The notes under the pieces: model-generated | What the model was told of the DNA's origin: nothing | What the model saw: only the letters and a program-made list of their open reading frames with translations | Database searches by the model: none | Program-made: the position numbers and the translations under genes | Source: Mycobacterium lehmannii | GTDB taxonomy: Bacteria; Actinomycetota; Actinomycetes; Mycobacteriales; Mycobacteriaceae | Assembly (NCBI RefSeq): GCF_002245535.1 | Contig: NZ_NKCN01000026.1 | Span: forward strand, 1 to 64,000 | Reading direction: 5' to 3' | Length of the DNA stretch: 64,000 nt | In this document: positions 7,523 to 15,730 of the stretch, one piece after another | How the letters are laid out: each line of letters opens with the position of its first letter | How positions within the stretch are numbered: the stretch's first letter is position 1

Positions 7523-9007
7523 CTATGTGGTGTCGGGACCCGGGTTGACGGTCAGCGTGACCCGCCGGCCGTCGCGCATCACCTCGATCGGTGCGTCCTG
7601 GCCGATCTTGAGCTGACGCACGGCGACGACGAACTCGTCGGCGTCGGCCACGGTGCGGTCCCCGACCTTGACCACGACGTCGTTCTCCAGGATTCCCGCC
7701 TTTTCCGCGGGGCTGCCGGCCTTCACGTTGGCCACCTGGGCGCCGGAGGCGATGTCGTTGCTGACCGAGCGGGCGGTCAGGCCCAGCGTCGGGTGGGCGA
7801 TCTTGCCCTCGCGGATGAGCGAGTCGACGACCGTCTTGACCTCGTTGATCGGGATCGCGAACCCTAGCCCGCTGGCGCTGTCCGACAGCGACTTACCGGC
7901 GGTGTTGATGCCGATCACGTTGCCGTTCATGTCGATCAGGGGGCCGCCGGAGTTGCCGTGGTTGATCGGCGCATCGGTCTGCAGACCGTCGATGACGGTG
8001 TCGGTGTCGGAACCGTCGCCCGACAGCGGCACTGGGCGGTGCAGCGCGCTGATGATTCCGGCCGTGACGGTGCTGCGCAGACCCAGCGGGGCGCCCGCGG
8101 CGATCACCTCGTCGCCCACGCGTAGCTTGTCCGAGTCGCCCATCTGCGCCACGGTCAGGTTGTCGACGTTGTCGACCTTCAGCACGGCCAGGTCGGTCTT
8201 GGGGTCGCGGCCAACGAGGTTGGCGGGCACCTCTTTGCCGTCGTTGAAGACGATCTTCATCTTGTACTTGCTCGGGTTGTTGGCGGCCTCGGAGATGACG
8301 TGGTTGTTGGTGACGATGTACCCGCGTCCGTCGATGACGACGCCGGAGCCCTGCGAACCTTCCTGATCGCTGGTCGCCTCCACCGTGACCACCGAATCAG
8401 CTACGGCGGCAGCGACTTTGGCGATATGACCTTCGGGCGGCGGACCGCTGTCGGTGGTGTCGAGCGTGACCTTCGACGTGGTGAACGCCTCGACCACCTC
8501 GGCGGTCTTGCGGCCGACCCAGCCGCCTGCGAAGCCGATCACCAACGCGATGATGGCCAACATCGCCAGCGCGACGTAGGACACCCGGCCGCCGAACAGC
8601 ACGTCTCGCACGCCCAACTTGCCCGTGGGGACATTCGCCGGGGGTCGCGGCGGCTCGTGGACGGCGGGGGCGCCAAGAGCGGCTGGCGCCGACGGATCCC
8701 GCCACGGGTCGGCTGCCAAGTCGGTGTCCTGATCCCGCTCGGCTTCGAGCGCGCCCGCGTCGGCGGGATGGCGCTGCAGCGAGTCGCCGCCGGGATGGGG
8801 CTTGCCGAACGCCTCGGCCAGCACCGGGTCGGGCGGCTGGTTGGTCGGCGTGAACTCGCCTTGGTCGCGATATTTGTCGAGGCCCACGAACGAACCCTCG
8901 ACACCGTCGGGCCTGCCGAATGCGCGCTGCGCCGCCGGATCGACGGGCGGCCGCGAGACAGGGCGCGGTTCCAGGCGTTCACGCCCGGTCTGGTCGAGAT
9001 TGGTCAC
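7523..9007 (-). CDS. htrA: Membrane-anchored HtrA/DegP-family serine protease
   Basis: This 494-residue protein starts with GTG. Residues 1-140 are a Pro/Asp-rich cytoplasmic arm, and 142-165 form the single membrane helix. The trypsin-like domain outside the membrane carries His236 (IVTNNHVI), Asp272 (KTDLAVL) and Ser353 (GNSGGPL). A PDZ domain occupies about 400-485 (GSPAEKAGI). It degrades or refolds damaged envelope proteins. It lies downstream of sigE and the anti-sigma gene rseA on the same strand, so it is likely part of the SigE envelope-stress response; in M. tuberculosis the orthologue is Rv1223. Confidence 0.95.
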   Translation of the reverse strand: MTNLDQTGRERLEPRPVSRPPVDPAAQRAFGRPDGVEGSFVGLDKYRDQGEFTPTNQPPDPVLAEAFGKPHPGGDSLQRHPADAGALEAERDQDTDLAADPWRDPSAPAALGAPAVHEPPRPPANVPTGKLGVRDVLFGGRVSYVALAMLAIIALVIGFAGGWVGRKTAEVVEAFTTSKVTLDTTDSGPPPEGHIAKVAAAVADSVVTVEATSDQEGSQGSGVVIDGRGYIVTNNHVISEAANNPSKYKMKIVFNDGKEVPANLVGRDPKTDLAVLKVDNVDNLTVAQMGDSDKLRVGDEVIAAGAPLGLRSTVTAGIISALHRPVPLSGDGSDTDTVIDGLQTDAPINHGNSGGPLIDMNGNVIGINTAGKSLSDSASGLGFAIPINEVKTVVDSLIREGKIAHPTLGLTARSVSNDIASGAQVANVKAGSPAEKAGILENDVVVKVGDRTVADADEFVVAVRQLKIGQDAPIEVMRDGRRVTLTVNPGPDTT

Positions 9008-9076
9008 CCGGTCATCACCCTCTGTGAAAGCGCCTGCGAATGCCGGCGCGGATCGCTGCTGGTCTTCGCACTTACC

Positions 9077-9472
9077 CTACCGGCGCTTGCGCCGAGAACG
9101 CTGTGTGCTGTCAGCAAACTGGGACTGCTGCGTCTCGACGGGCGGCTCCGGTGGAGCATGGTGCGGGATCTCGGACAACAGGCCCAGCAGCGAGCTCGGC
9201 ATGGCGACCGGCCGGCACTCCCGCAACGCCGCGCGCGCTTGGCGCTGGGCCTCGACCTCGGCGGCGCACTGCGGGCACAGCGATAAGTGGTGGGCGGCGC
9301 GCAGATGCGGGGTCAGCCTCAGTTCACCGTCGACGAAGGCGGCGACGGCCTCGGTCGAGAGGTGCTCAGTGGAGCCGAACTCTCGCGGCCCGACGGGCGC
9401 GTCGCTCTGGGAGGCGAACTGAGAGGGCAACCACGAGAAGGCCCGGCGGAACACGTGTCCCGGGTCGACCAT
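9077..9472 (-). CDS. rseA: Anti-sigma-E factor RseA (zinc-binding anti-sigma type)
   Basis: The protein has 131 residues when started at ATG 9472, which gives MVDPGHVFRRAFSWLP, as in known mycobacterial RseA. The frame stays open upstream, but those codons do not look like protein. HHLSLCPQC (about residues 71-79) is the HxxxCxxC motif of zinc anti-sigma domains, which binds the sigma factor and can respond to thiol oxidation. The C-terminus is short and basic with no membrane helix, so it acts in the cytoplasm. It follows sigE by 76 bases and is surely cotranscribed with it. Confidence 0.93.
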   Translation of the reverse strand: MVDPGHVFRRAFSWLPSQFASQSDAPVGPREFGSTEHLSTEAVAAFVDGELRLTPHLRAAHHLSLCPQCAAEVEAQRQARAALRECRPVAMPSSLLGLLSEIPHHAPPEPPVETQQSQFADSTQRSRRKRR

Positions 9473-9548
9473 CGCCCCGCTCCTCTCGCTGCGTGTCACG
9501 GCGTCCATTCGAATGTAGCGCGGCGCGCTGTGCGGATGCCCGCGAACG

Positions 9549-10331
9549 TCAGGCCGTTTTGGCCGCGTCGCCGTTGCCAACCCCGGTCTCGCCGTGGTTG
9601 GCCAGGTAGTCGCGGAGCGCCTGCCGCCCGCGGTGGATGCGGCTGCGCACGGTGCCCAACTTGACGTCGAGCGTCGCGCCGATCTCCTCGTAGGACAGTC
9701 CCTCGATGTCGCACAGCACCACGGCGGCGCGAAACTCCGGCGGCAACGAATCCAGCGCGGCTTGCAGGTCAGGACCGAGCCGCGAGTCGTGGTAGATCTG
9801 CTCGGGGTTGGGATCGTCGGCCGGAACGCGGTCGTAGTCCTCGGGAAGCGCCTCCATACGGATGCGGCCGCGTCTACGCACCATGTCGAGGAACAAGTTG
9901 GTGGTGATGCGGTGCAGCCAGCCCTCGAACGTGCCGGGCTGATAGTTCTGCAGCGAGCGGAACACCCGGATGAACGTCTCCTGGGTGAGGTCCTCGGCGT
10001 CGTGCTGATTACCCGACAGACGGTAGGCCAGCCGGTACACCCGGTCGGCGTGCTGGCGTACCAGCTCGTCCCATGAGGGCATGGTCGATTTGTCGCCCGT
10101 GGCGTCGAACACCGCGGTGCCGGTCATTTCGTCGGAAGGCTCGACCCATTCCCCATCCGCGAACTGTTCGAGGTGGGACATCGAAGTCGGCGCCATCTTG
10201 ATGGTGGTCGTCAGATCCTCCTGGTCACAGCCGCCATCACGGTGCGGCGGTTCGTTACTGCCCGCAACGCGGAGATCCGCATAGGTATTCCCTGGTTGGT
10301 CCCCTGGATGCCAGCGTCCGCCGTTTTCCAT
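9549..10331 (-). CDS. sigE: ECF sigma factor SigE
   Basis: The protein has 260 residues from ATG 10331, close to the 257 of M. tuberculosis SigE. Region 2 includes WDELVRQHADRVYRLAYRL and DAEDLTQETFIRVFR. Region 4 has LPPEFRAAVVLCDIEGLSY followed by a helix-turn-helix (EIGATLDVKLGTVRSRIHRG). It directs RNA polymerase to envelope and oxidative stress promoters. The frame remains open to 10487 with further in-frame ATGs at 10367 and 10409, and a start inside the present N-terminus (MSHLEQF) is also possible. M. tuberculosis SigE is reported to use several starts. A putative MprA box lies upstream. Confidence 0.96.
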   Translation of the reverse strand: MENGGRWHPGDQPGNTYADLRVAGSNEPPHRDGGCDQEDLTTTIKMAPTSMSHLEQFADGEWVEPSDEMTGTAVFDATGDKSTMPSWDELVRQHADRVYRLAYRLSGNQHDAEDLTQETFIRVFRSLQNYQPGTFEGWLHRITTNLFLDMVRRRGRIRMEALPEDYDRVPADDPNPEQIYHDSRLGPDLQAALDSLPPEFRAAVVLCDIEGLSYEEIGATLDVKLGTVRSRIHRGRQALRDYLANHGETGVGNGDAAKTA

Positions 10332-10376
10332 GGGACATACCGTCTCCGACCGTTCCGTGCCTGGCATATGAGCAAA

Positions 10377-10394
10377 CTGAACATTTCCTGAGAA
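10377..10394 (-). promoter_or_regulatory. Putative MprA box upstream of sigE
   Basis: On the minus strand the 18 bases read TTCTCAGG-AA-ATGTTCAG. These are two loosely conserved 8-base direct repeats separated by 2 bases, the published architecture of MprA boxes as I remember it. It lies 46 bases before the sigE ATG at 10331. MprAB control of sigE is known in M. tuberculosis; the match here was made by eye. Confidence 0.45.
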
Positions 10395-10507
10395 AGCTTT
10401 CCTACCCATTTTTGACCTGCGCGAACCCGCTGAAAATTCGCATGATCGGGTCGTCGCGAACGGGCGTGTCGCGATGCTGGCCCGCACCGGTTGGCTACGC
10501 TGCGGGC

Positions 10508-11167
10508 ATGGCCGGCACCGACGACGTCATCGGACCGCACAGCCGTGCCGACTCCATCGTCTCGCACGCCGAGCAGTCGATCTCCGAGGACGCCATCGTC
10601 GCCGCGGCGCGCGAACGCGCCCTCGACATCGGCGCAGGCGCCGTCACCCCCGCGGTCGGCGCGCTGCTGTGCGTGTTCGCCAAGCTGACCTCCGCCAAGG
10701 CCGTCGTGGAGGTCGGGACCGGCGCCGGGGTCAGCGGACTGTGGCTGCTGTCGGGTATGCGCGAAGACGGCGTACTGACCACGATCGACGTCGAACCCGA
10801 GCATCAGCGCATCGCCAAGCAGGCGTTCACCGAGGCCGGGATCGGACCCGGGCGCAGCCGTCTGATCAGCGGGCGCGCCCAAGAAGTGCTGACCCGCCTC
10901 GCCGACGAGTCGTACGACCTGGTGTTCGTCGACGCCGATCCGCTGGATCAGCCGCAGTTCGTCGCCGAAGCCGTCCGGTTGCTGCGCCCGGGCGGGGCGA
11001 TCGTGCTGCACCGCGCGGCGCTCGGGGGCCGGGCCGGCGACGCCACCGCCAACGACGCCGAGGTGGCGGCCGTGCGCGAGGCCACCCGGCTGATCGCCGA
11101 GGACGACCGGCTCACCCCGGTGTTGATCCCGCTGGGCGACGGCCTGCTCGCCGCCGCGCGCGACTGA
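10508..11167 (+). CDS. SAM-dependent O-methyltransferase (Rv1220c-like)
   Basis: The protein has 219 residues from ATG 10508. The frame is open upstream, but homologues start near here. It belongs to the catechol/caffeoyl-CoA O-methyltransferase family. Motif I is AVVEVGTGAGVSGLWL (about residues 63-78), the acidic ribose contact lies in TTIDVEPEH, and YDLVFVDADP supplies the metal-site aspartates. The small cytosolic enzyme's substrate is unknown. It is divergent from sigE, and that pairing is conserved in mycobacteria. It ends just before a repeat-rich spacer. Confidence 0.9.
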   Translation: MAGTDDVIGPHSRADSIVSHAEQSISEDAIVAAARERALDIGAGAVTPAVGALLCVFAKLTSAKAVVEVGTGAGVSGLWLLSGMREDGVLTTIDVEPEHQRIAKQAFTEAGIGPGRSRLISGRAQEVLTRLADESYDLVFVDADPLDQPQFVAEAVRLLRPGGAIVLHRAALGGRAGDATANDAEVAAVREATRLIAEDDRLTPVLIPLGDGLLAAARD

Positions 11168-11188
11168 AATCTCTCCGCTGTTCCCTCG

Positions 11189-11286
11189 GGTCGCCGAGTT
11201 CTGCGGTCGCCGAGTTCTGCGGTCGCCGAGTTCTGCACAGTGGTCGCGCTCGCCGCGCGATCGCGACCCTCATGCAGATCTCGGCG
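11189..11286. repeat. Palindromic interspersed-type element with triplicated 16-bp left arm
   Basis: GGTCGCCGAGTTCTGC occurs three times head-to-tail without mismatch at 11189-11236. The last copy forms the left arm of a larger imperfect palindrome. CGCCGAGTTCTGCA near 11223-11236 pairs with 11273-11286 with one mismatch, and inside it GGTCGCG (11242-11248) pairs exactly with 11262-11268. The whole could fold into a long cruciform or RNA hairpin between the methyltransferase and the TetR gene. Confidence 0.75.
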
Positions 11287-11313
11287 TGCTCTTTCATGCA
11301 TCTTGACCACCGA

Positions 11314-11349
11314 CTGAACGTGCGTTTAGTCTACTGAACGTGCGTTCAG
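11314..11349 (+). promoter_or_regulatory. Paired operators and leaderless promoter of the TetR-type regulator
   Basis: The palindrome CTGAACGTGCGTTCAG at 11334-11349 is perfect (7-base arms). An almost identical copy, CTGAACGTGCGTTTAG, lies at 11314-11329, 20 bases away, or about two helical turns. The second site spans the GTG start codon at 11340. TAGTCT at 11327-11332 fits a -10 box placed 7 bases before that GTG, so the message is probably leaderless. The regulator would sit on its own promoter and start codon, giving autorepression. Confidence 0.7.
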
Positions 11350-12038
11350 CTTCGAACGATCTCACGGCCGTCGCCCGGATTCGCGATGCCGCGATCGACC
11401 AGTGGGGCCAGCACGGGTTCAACGTCGGCCTCCGAACCATCGCCGAGGCGGCGGGGGTGTCGGCCGCGCTGGTCATTCACCACTTCGGCTCCAAGGACGG
11501 ACTGCGCAAGGCGTGCGACGACTTCATCGCCGACGAGATCCGCCAAGCCAAGACCGAGTCGATGCAAACCAGCGATCCGGCGACCTGGCTCGCCCAGATG
11601 GCCGAGATCGAGTCCTATGCGCCGTTGATGGCGTACCTGGTTCGCAGCATGCAGTCCGGCAGCGAGCTGGCGAAGTCGTTCTGGCGTCGCATGATCGACC
11701 AGGTCGAGCAGTACACCGACGAAGGCGTTCGATCGGGTGTACTCAAGCCGAGCCGTGACCCCCGCGCAAGGGCCCGGTACCTCGGGATGATCGGCGGAGG
11801 CGGCTTCTTGCTGTATCTGCAGCTGCACGACAATCCCACCGATCTGCGGGCCGTGTTGCGTGATTACAGCGAGGACATGGTGTTGCCCGCCCTCGAGCTC
11901 TACACCGAAGGGCTGATGGCCGACTCGACCATGTACGACGCGTTCCTCGCCCAGCGCGAGAAAGGCATCCCGTTCACCACCGGGGAAGAAGGAGATCGCG
12001 ATGACGGCTCAGACAGCGCACCATCGGCGGCAGGCTGA
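11340..12038 (+). CDS. TetR-family repressor of the adjacent ABC efflux genes (Rv1219c-like)
   Basis: This 232-residue protein starts at GTG 11340. The N-terminal helix-turn-helix is clear (about residues 25-50, TIAEAAGVSAALVIHHFGSK). The C-terminal ligand domain is all-helical, with a glycine-rich helix (MIGGGGFLLYL). The order regulator, ATPase, permease matches M. tuberculosis Rv1219c-Rv1217c, where Rv1219c is reported to repress a multidrug efflux pump. Paired palindromes overlap its own start. The 3' end overlaps the ATPase gene by 38 bases, so all are one operon. Confidence 0.92.
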   Translation: MRSASNDLTAVARIRDAAIDQWGQHGFNVGLRTIAEAAGVSAALVIHHFGSKDGLRKACDDFIADEIRQAKTESMQTSDPATWLAQMAEIESYAPLMAYLVRSMQSGSELAKSFWRRMIDQVEQYTDEGVRSGVLKPSRDPRARARYLGMIGGGGFLLYLQLHDNPTDLRAVLRDYSEDMVLPALELYTEGLMADSTMYDAFLAQREKGIPFTTGEEGDRDDGSDSAPSAAG

Positions 12039-12936
12039 CTTCAACGGACCTGCCGTCGAAGTTCGCGGACTGACAAAGGCTTTCGGACGGACCAAGGCGC
12101 TCGACGGACTGGATTTGACGGTGGCGCCGGGACAGATCACCGGCTTTCTCGGCCCGAACGGCGCGGGCAAGTCGACCACAATCCGCGTGTTGCTCGGCCT
12201 GTTGCGGGCGGACAGCGGCACGGTGCGGCTGCTCGGCGGCGATCCCTGGCATGATGCGGTGGCACTGCACCGCCGGATCGCCTATGTGCCGGGCGATGTG
12301 ACGTTGTGGCCCAACTTAACCGGGCTGCAGGCGATCGACTTCCTGGCCCGGCTGCGCGGCAACGGCGTGGACACGGCCCGGCGGGATCAGCTGATCGAGC
12401 GCTTCGAACTCGACCCGCACAAGAAGGCCCGTACCTACTCCAAGGGCAACCGGCAGAAGGTCGCCATCATCGCCGCGTTTTCCACCGCCGCCGAGCTCTA
12501 CATCCTCGATGAGCCGACGTCTGGCCTGGATCCGTTGATGGAGAAGGCTTTTCAGGAGTGCGTGGGTGAAGTCGTCCAGCGCGGCGCTGCGGTGCTGTTG
12601 TCGAGCCACATCCTGGCCGAGGTCGAAAAGCTGTGTGACAGCGTCACGATCATCCGCGCCGGTCGCACCGTGCGCGCCGGCACCCTCGCGGAGCTGCGGC
12701 ACCTGATGCGCACGACCGTGACCGCACGCACCCGCAACGACGGCCAGCGCCTTCGGGGCGAGCCGTTCGTCCACGACTTCGCGGTCACCGACGGGCACTA
12801 CGTCTTCTCGGTCGACCGCAACGATCTTGACCGCGCGATGGGCATTCTGACCGAGCTCGGGATCCTCGACCTGACCGTCACACCGGCGTCTCTGGAAGAC
12901 ATGTTCCTGCGCGAGTATCGGGGGGTCGCGCGATGA
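12001..12936 (+). CDS. ABC transporter ATPase, multidrug efflux type (Rv1218c-like)
   Basis: The protein has 311 residues. The ATG at 12001 follows GAAGAAGGAGATCGCG, a strong Shine-Dalgarno, and lies inside the 3' end of the TetR gene. Walker A is GPNGAGKST (about residues 51-59). The signature is the atypical YSKGNRQK (usual LSGGQ), and Walker B/D-loop is LDEPTSGLDP. The C-terminal extension resembles CcmA/DrrA-type exporters. It should energise the membrane protein encoded next, with which it overlaps by 4 bases (ATGA). Orthologues are linked to export of hydrophobic drugs; the substrate here is inferred. Confidence 0.93.
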   Translation: MTAQTAHHRRQADFNGPAVEVRGLTKAFGRTKALDGLDLTVAPGQITGFLGPNGAGKSTTIRVLLGLLRADSGTVRLLGGDPWHDAVALHRRIAYVPGDVTLWPNLTGLQAIDFLARLRGNGVDTARRDQLIERFELDPHKKARTYSKGNRQKVAIIAAFSTAAELYILDEPTSGLDPLMEKAFQECVGEVVQRGAAVLLSSHILAEVEKLCDSVTIIRAGRTVRAGTLAELRHLMRTTVTARTRNDGQRLRGEPFVHDFAVTDGHYVFSVDRNDLDRAMGILTELGILDLTVTPASLEDMFLREYRGVAR

Positions 12937-14549
12937 CGACGATGACGGTGTCCGCGCCGCGCACGCAACGGCATGGCCGTTCGAACGCCTGGACGGGCAC
13001 CGCAGACCTGCTGCGCCTGGCTCTGCGCCGGGACCGGCTCCGGCTCAGCGTCTGGGTCGCCGTCCTGACGATGCTGATGGCCTATGCGCCCGCCGCGATG
13101 GAGCTGGCCTATCCCGAAGAGGCGCAGCGGCTCACGCGCGTGGATCTGCTGAGGACGCCCGCGGGAATGATGATGGGCGGACCCATGTTCGGGCGCAACG
13201 AGACCGACCTCGGCGCGATGATCGCGAACGAGATGATGCTGACGCTGATCGTCGCCACGTCGATTCTCGCGATCCTCACGGTGATTCGCCATACCCGGGC
13301 CGAAGAGGAAAGCGGCGCAGCCGAGTTGGTGCTGTCATCGGTCGTGGGCCGCTATGCGCGAACCGCAGCGGCACTGATCCTGGTCGGCGTGGTCAACGTG
13401 ATGCTCACCGTGACGATGACGCTGGCGATGGCCGCGAGCGGCTTCTCGCTCATCGACACTGCGGCGATGTGTCTCGGCGTGACCGGGGTGGCCATGCTTT
13501 TCGGCTCCGTGGCCGCGGTGACCGCGCAGTTGTGGCGCCAGTCGCGTACGGCGTCCGGCGCGGCCATGGCCGTGCTGGCGGTCGCTGCGGTGGTCCGTGG
13601 AATCGGCGATGTGATCGACAATTCCGGCAGTGCGCTGAGTTGGTTCTCCCCGATCGCGTGGGCCCAACAGATGCGCGCGTTCGTCGATCTGCGGTGGTGG
13701 CCGTTGGCGCTGCTGATCGCGCTCACCGTCGCCCTCATCGCACTGGCTGCGGCGCTGGAGGGCAGGCGCCAGTACGACGCCGGTGTCATTCCGTCCACCG
13801 GTGAGCATCCCGACGCCCGCCCCATCAGGGGTGTGCTGGGTCTGCACCTGACGCTGCAGCGAGGTCAGACCGTCGGCTGGACCATCGGATTGTTCCTCGG
13901 CGGCCTGGCATTCGGGTCGATGACCAAATCCCTGCTCGACGCGGCCGAGACCAACGACGTGATCCGGCTGATGATGGCCCAGCAGGGCACCGACGGCGTG
14001 TACACCACGATGACCCAGTTCCTCGCGGCCGCGGCGAGCGCGTACGTCGTCGCCGCCGCGCTGCGGGTTCACACCGACGAGGGCAACGGCCTGGGGGAAG
14101 CCGTGCTGGCCGGAGCGGTGTCGCGATGGCGCTGGCTGACGACGGCCGTCGTATCGGCGGTGCTCGGTTCGGTGGTGCTGATGTTCGCCGCCGGACTCGG
14201 CAACGGGTTGGGCGCGGGACTCACGGTCGGCGAACCAAACACGGTGCTGCGCCTGACGCTCGCCGGCCTGGCCTTCGTTCCCGCACTGGGGGTGATGGCG
14301 TCCGTGGCGGCGGTGGCCGTCGCGATGCAGCGGCCCGTGCTGGGTTGGCTGGCGGTAGCGTTCGTCGTCACCGCGCTGTACCTCGGCCCGTTGTTGCGGT
14401 TGCCGCAGTGGCTGATCGACCTCTCTCCGATCGGACGCACGACCGCGCCGATCGACTATTCGGTGGCCACGCTCGTCCTTCTGGCGGTACTCGCCGCCGC
14501 CCTGACGTGGGTGGCCGGTGCGCTGTACCGGCACCGCGACGTGGTCTGA
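12933..14549 (+). CDS. ABC transporter permease, multidrug efflux type (Rv1217c-like)
   Basis: This 538-residue membrane protein overlaps the ATPase stop by ATGA. I count about 12 hydrophobic segments in two similar halves, with an early charged extracellular stretch (RVDLLRTPAGMMMGGPMFGRNE) and a long middle loop (about 275-310). This two-half layout is typical of Rv1217c-like exporters, where one polypeptide forms the complete channel. Together with the ATPase it should extrude lipophilic compounds under control of the upstream TetR protein. Confidence 0.92.
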   Translation: MTTMTVSAPRTQRHGRSNAWTGTADLLRLALRRDRLRLSVWVAVLTMLMAYAPAAMELAYPEEAQRLTRVDLLRTPAGMMMGGPMFGRNETDLGAMIANEMMLTLIVATSILAILTVIRHTRAEEESGAAELVLSSVVGRYARTAAALILVGVVNVMLTVTMTLAMAASGFSLIDTAAMCLGVTGVAMLFGSVAAVTAQLWRQSRTASGAAMAVLAVAAVVRGIGDVIDNSGSALSWFSPIAWAQQMRAFVDLRWWPLALLIALTVALIALAAALEGRRQYDAGVIPSTGEHPDARPIRGVLGLHLTLQRGQTVGWTIGLFLGGLAFGSMTKSLLDAAETNDVIRLMMAQQGTDGVYTTMTQFLAAAASAYVVAAALRVHTDEGNGLGEAVLAGAVSRWRWLTTAVVSAVLGSVVLMFAAGLGNGLGAGLTVGEPNTVLRLTLAGLAFVPALGVMASVAAVAVAMQRPVLGWLAVAFVVTALYLGPLLRLPQWLIDLSPIGRTTAPIDYSVATLVLLAVLAAALTWVAGALYRHRDVV

Positions 14550-14560
14550 AAGGAGCAGAC

Positions 14561-15235
14561 ATGAAGACCGCTCTGCAGGTATTAGCGTCGGCCGCGTTCG
14601 GATTCGCGTTCTTCGCCGCGGCGCTGTTCTGGCCGGCCGGGACGTTCGACTATTGGCACGCTTGGGTTTTCATCGCGGTGTTCATCGTCGGCACGATGGG
14701 ACCAACCATCTATCTCGTCATCAAGCGTCCCGACGCGTTGCGCAGGCGTATGAGGGCGGGCCCGTTCGCAGAAACCCGACCGGTACAGAGGGTCCTCATC
14801 GCGGGGATCGTCTTGATGGTGGTCGTCGTGCTGGTGGTCAGCGCACTGGACCATCGCTTTGGATGGTCGACAGTGCCGACGGCGGTGGTGGTGCTCGGCA
14901 ATGTGCTGGTGTGGACGGGTCTGACGCTTTCTCAGCTCGTCATCATCCAAAACGATTATGCCGCAGCCACGATCACCGTGGAGTCGGGTCAGTCGCTGGT
15001 CTCGACCGGACTGTACGGCGTCGTGCGACACCCGATGTACGCCGGCACGCTGACCATGTTGCTCGGTACCCCGCTCGCGCTGGACTCGTACTGGGGACTG
15101 GCCGCCATCCTGCCCGTCCTGCTGCTGCTCGTCGCGCGCATCGACGACGAGGAGAAGATGCTGCGGCAGCAATTGGCCGGTTACAGCGCATACCTCGACC
15201 AGGTTCGGTATCGGCTGATACCTGGAGTGTGGTGA
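14561..15235 (+). CDS. Membrane methyltransferase of the isoprenylcysteine carboxyl methyltransferase (ICMT) family (Rv1216c-like)
   Basis: The protein has 224 residues from ATG 14561, preceded by AAGGAGCAGAC, a good ribosome-binding site 11 bases after the permease stop. There are five or more hydrophobic helices. The C-terminal family block is present: GLYGVVRHPMYAG, then RIDDEEKMLRQQLAGYSAYLDQVRYRLIPGVW split across a helix. These residues bind SAM in ICMT/PEMT-like enzymes. The substrate is unknown; in bacteria such proteins methylate lipids or small molecules. It is the last gene of the TetR-ABC operon. Confidence 0.9.
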   Translation: MKTALQVLASAAFGFAFFAAALFWPAGTFDYWHAWVFIAVFIVGTMGPTIYLVIKRPDALRRRMRAGPFAETRPVQRVLIAGIVLMVVVVLVVSALDHRFGWSTVPTAVVVLGNVLVWTGLTLSQLVIIQNDYAAATITVESGQSLVSTGLYGVVRHPMYAGTLTMLLGTPLALDSYWGLAAILPVLLLLVARIDDEEKMLRQQLAGYSAYLDQVRYRLIPGVW

Positions 15236-15433
15236 CGGGAACCTTTGTCGAGCCATCGCATCCGGCGGAAGTTCTTAGTCGCAGAGAAGCGCGGATGGGA
15301 TGCGCCGGTCGAGCCGTCTTGGCTGTGCAGCCCGCGTTGAGCTTCGGGAAGCGCTCGACGACAGCGATGTGACGGAATGTCAGTGCCTCAATTTATAAAG
15401 TTGGGTTCCGGTCCGCGCAATGAGTACTGACTG

Positions 15434-15694
15434 GTGATCACCGGAGATCTGAAAAGCAAGGTCCACCGCGTATGGGATGCCTTCTGGTGGGGGTATTTCA
15501 CACCGATCGAACGAACGGCCATCATGTTCGACAGCGTCGGCCAGAAGATGCTTCCGTTCCTGCGCGGATTGGGCGGTGACGGGTCGACGTGCTCCGAGCA
15601 CATGAGAGATGCCCGCTCCACCATCCCGAACCTGGCCATGCTGTCGCGCGTTGTGGACCTGATCGACGACATCCCGATGAAGATGAGCTGGTGA
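15434..15694 (+). pseudogene. Internally deleted remnant of a type I restriction methylase (hsdM)
   Basis: The 86-residue frame from GTG 15434 begins ITGDLKSKVHRVWDAFW, the canonical HsdM N-terminus. After a short non-matching join it continues with KMLPFLRGLGGDGST, EHMRDARSTIP and SRVVDLIDDIPM, which normally lie about 100 residues further on. It then stops before the SAM-binding and NPPF catalytic motifs. About 80 or more residues are therefore missing internally and the whole methylase domain is gone. No hsdR or hsdS is nearby. It is a relic of a lost restriction system, next to another mobile-type gene. Confidence 0.75.
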
Positions 15695-15730
15695 TGAGAT
15701 TTGTCCCCCGCATCAGCTAGACTCGCACAT

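Noticed and set aside
9473..9580. An earlier start for rseA.
   Set aside because: The added residues (Arg/Pro/His-rich) overlap sigE and are not found in known RseA. ATG 9472 matches the family.
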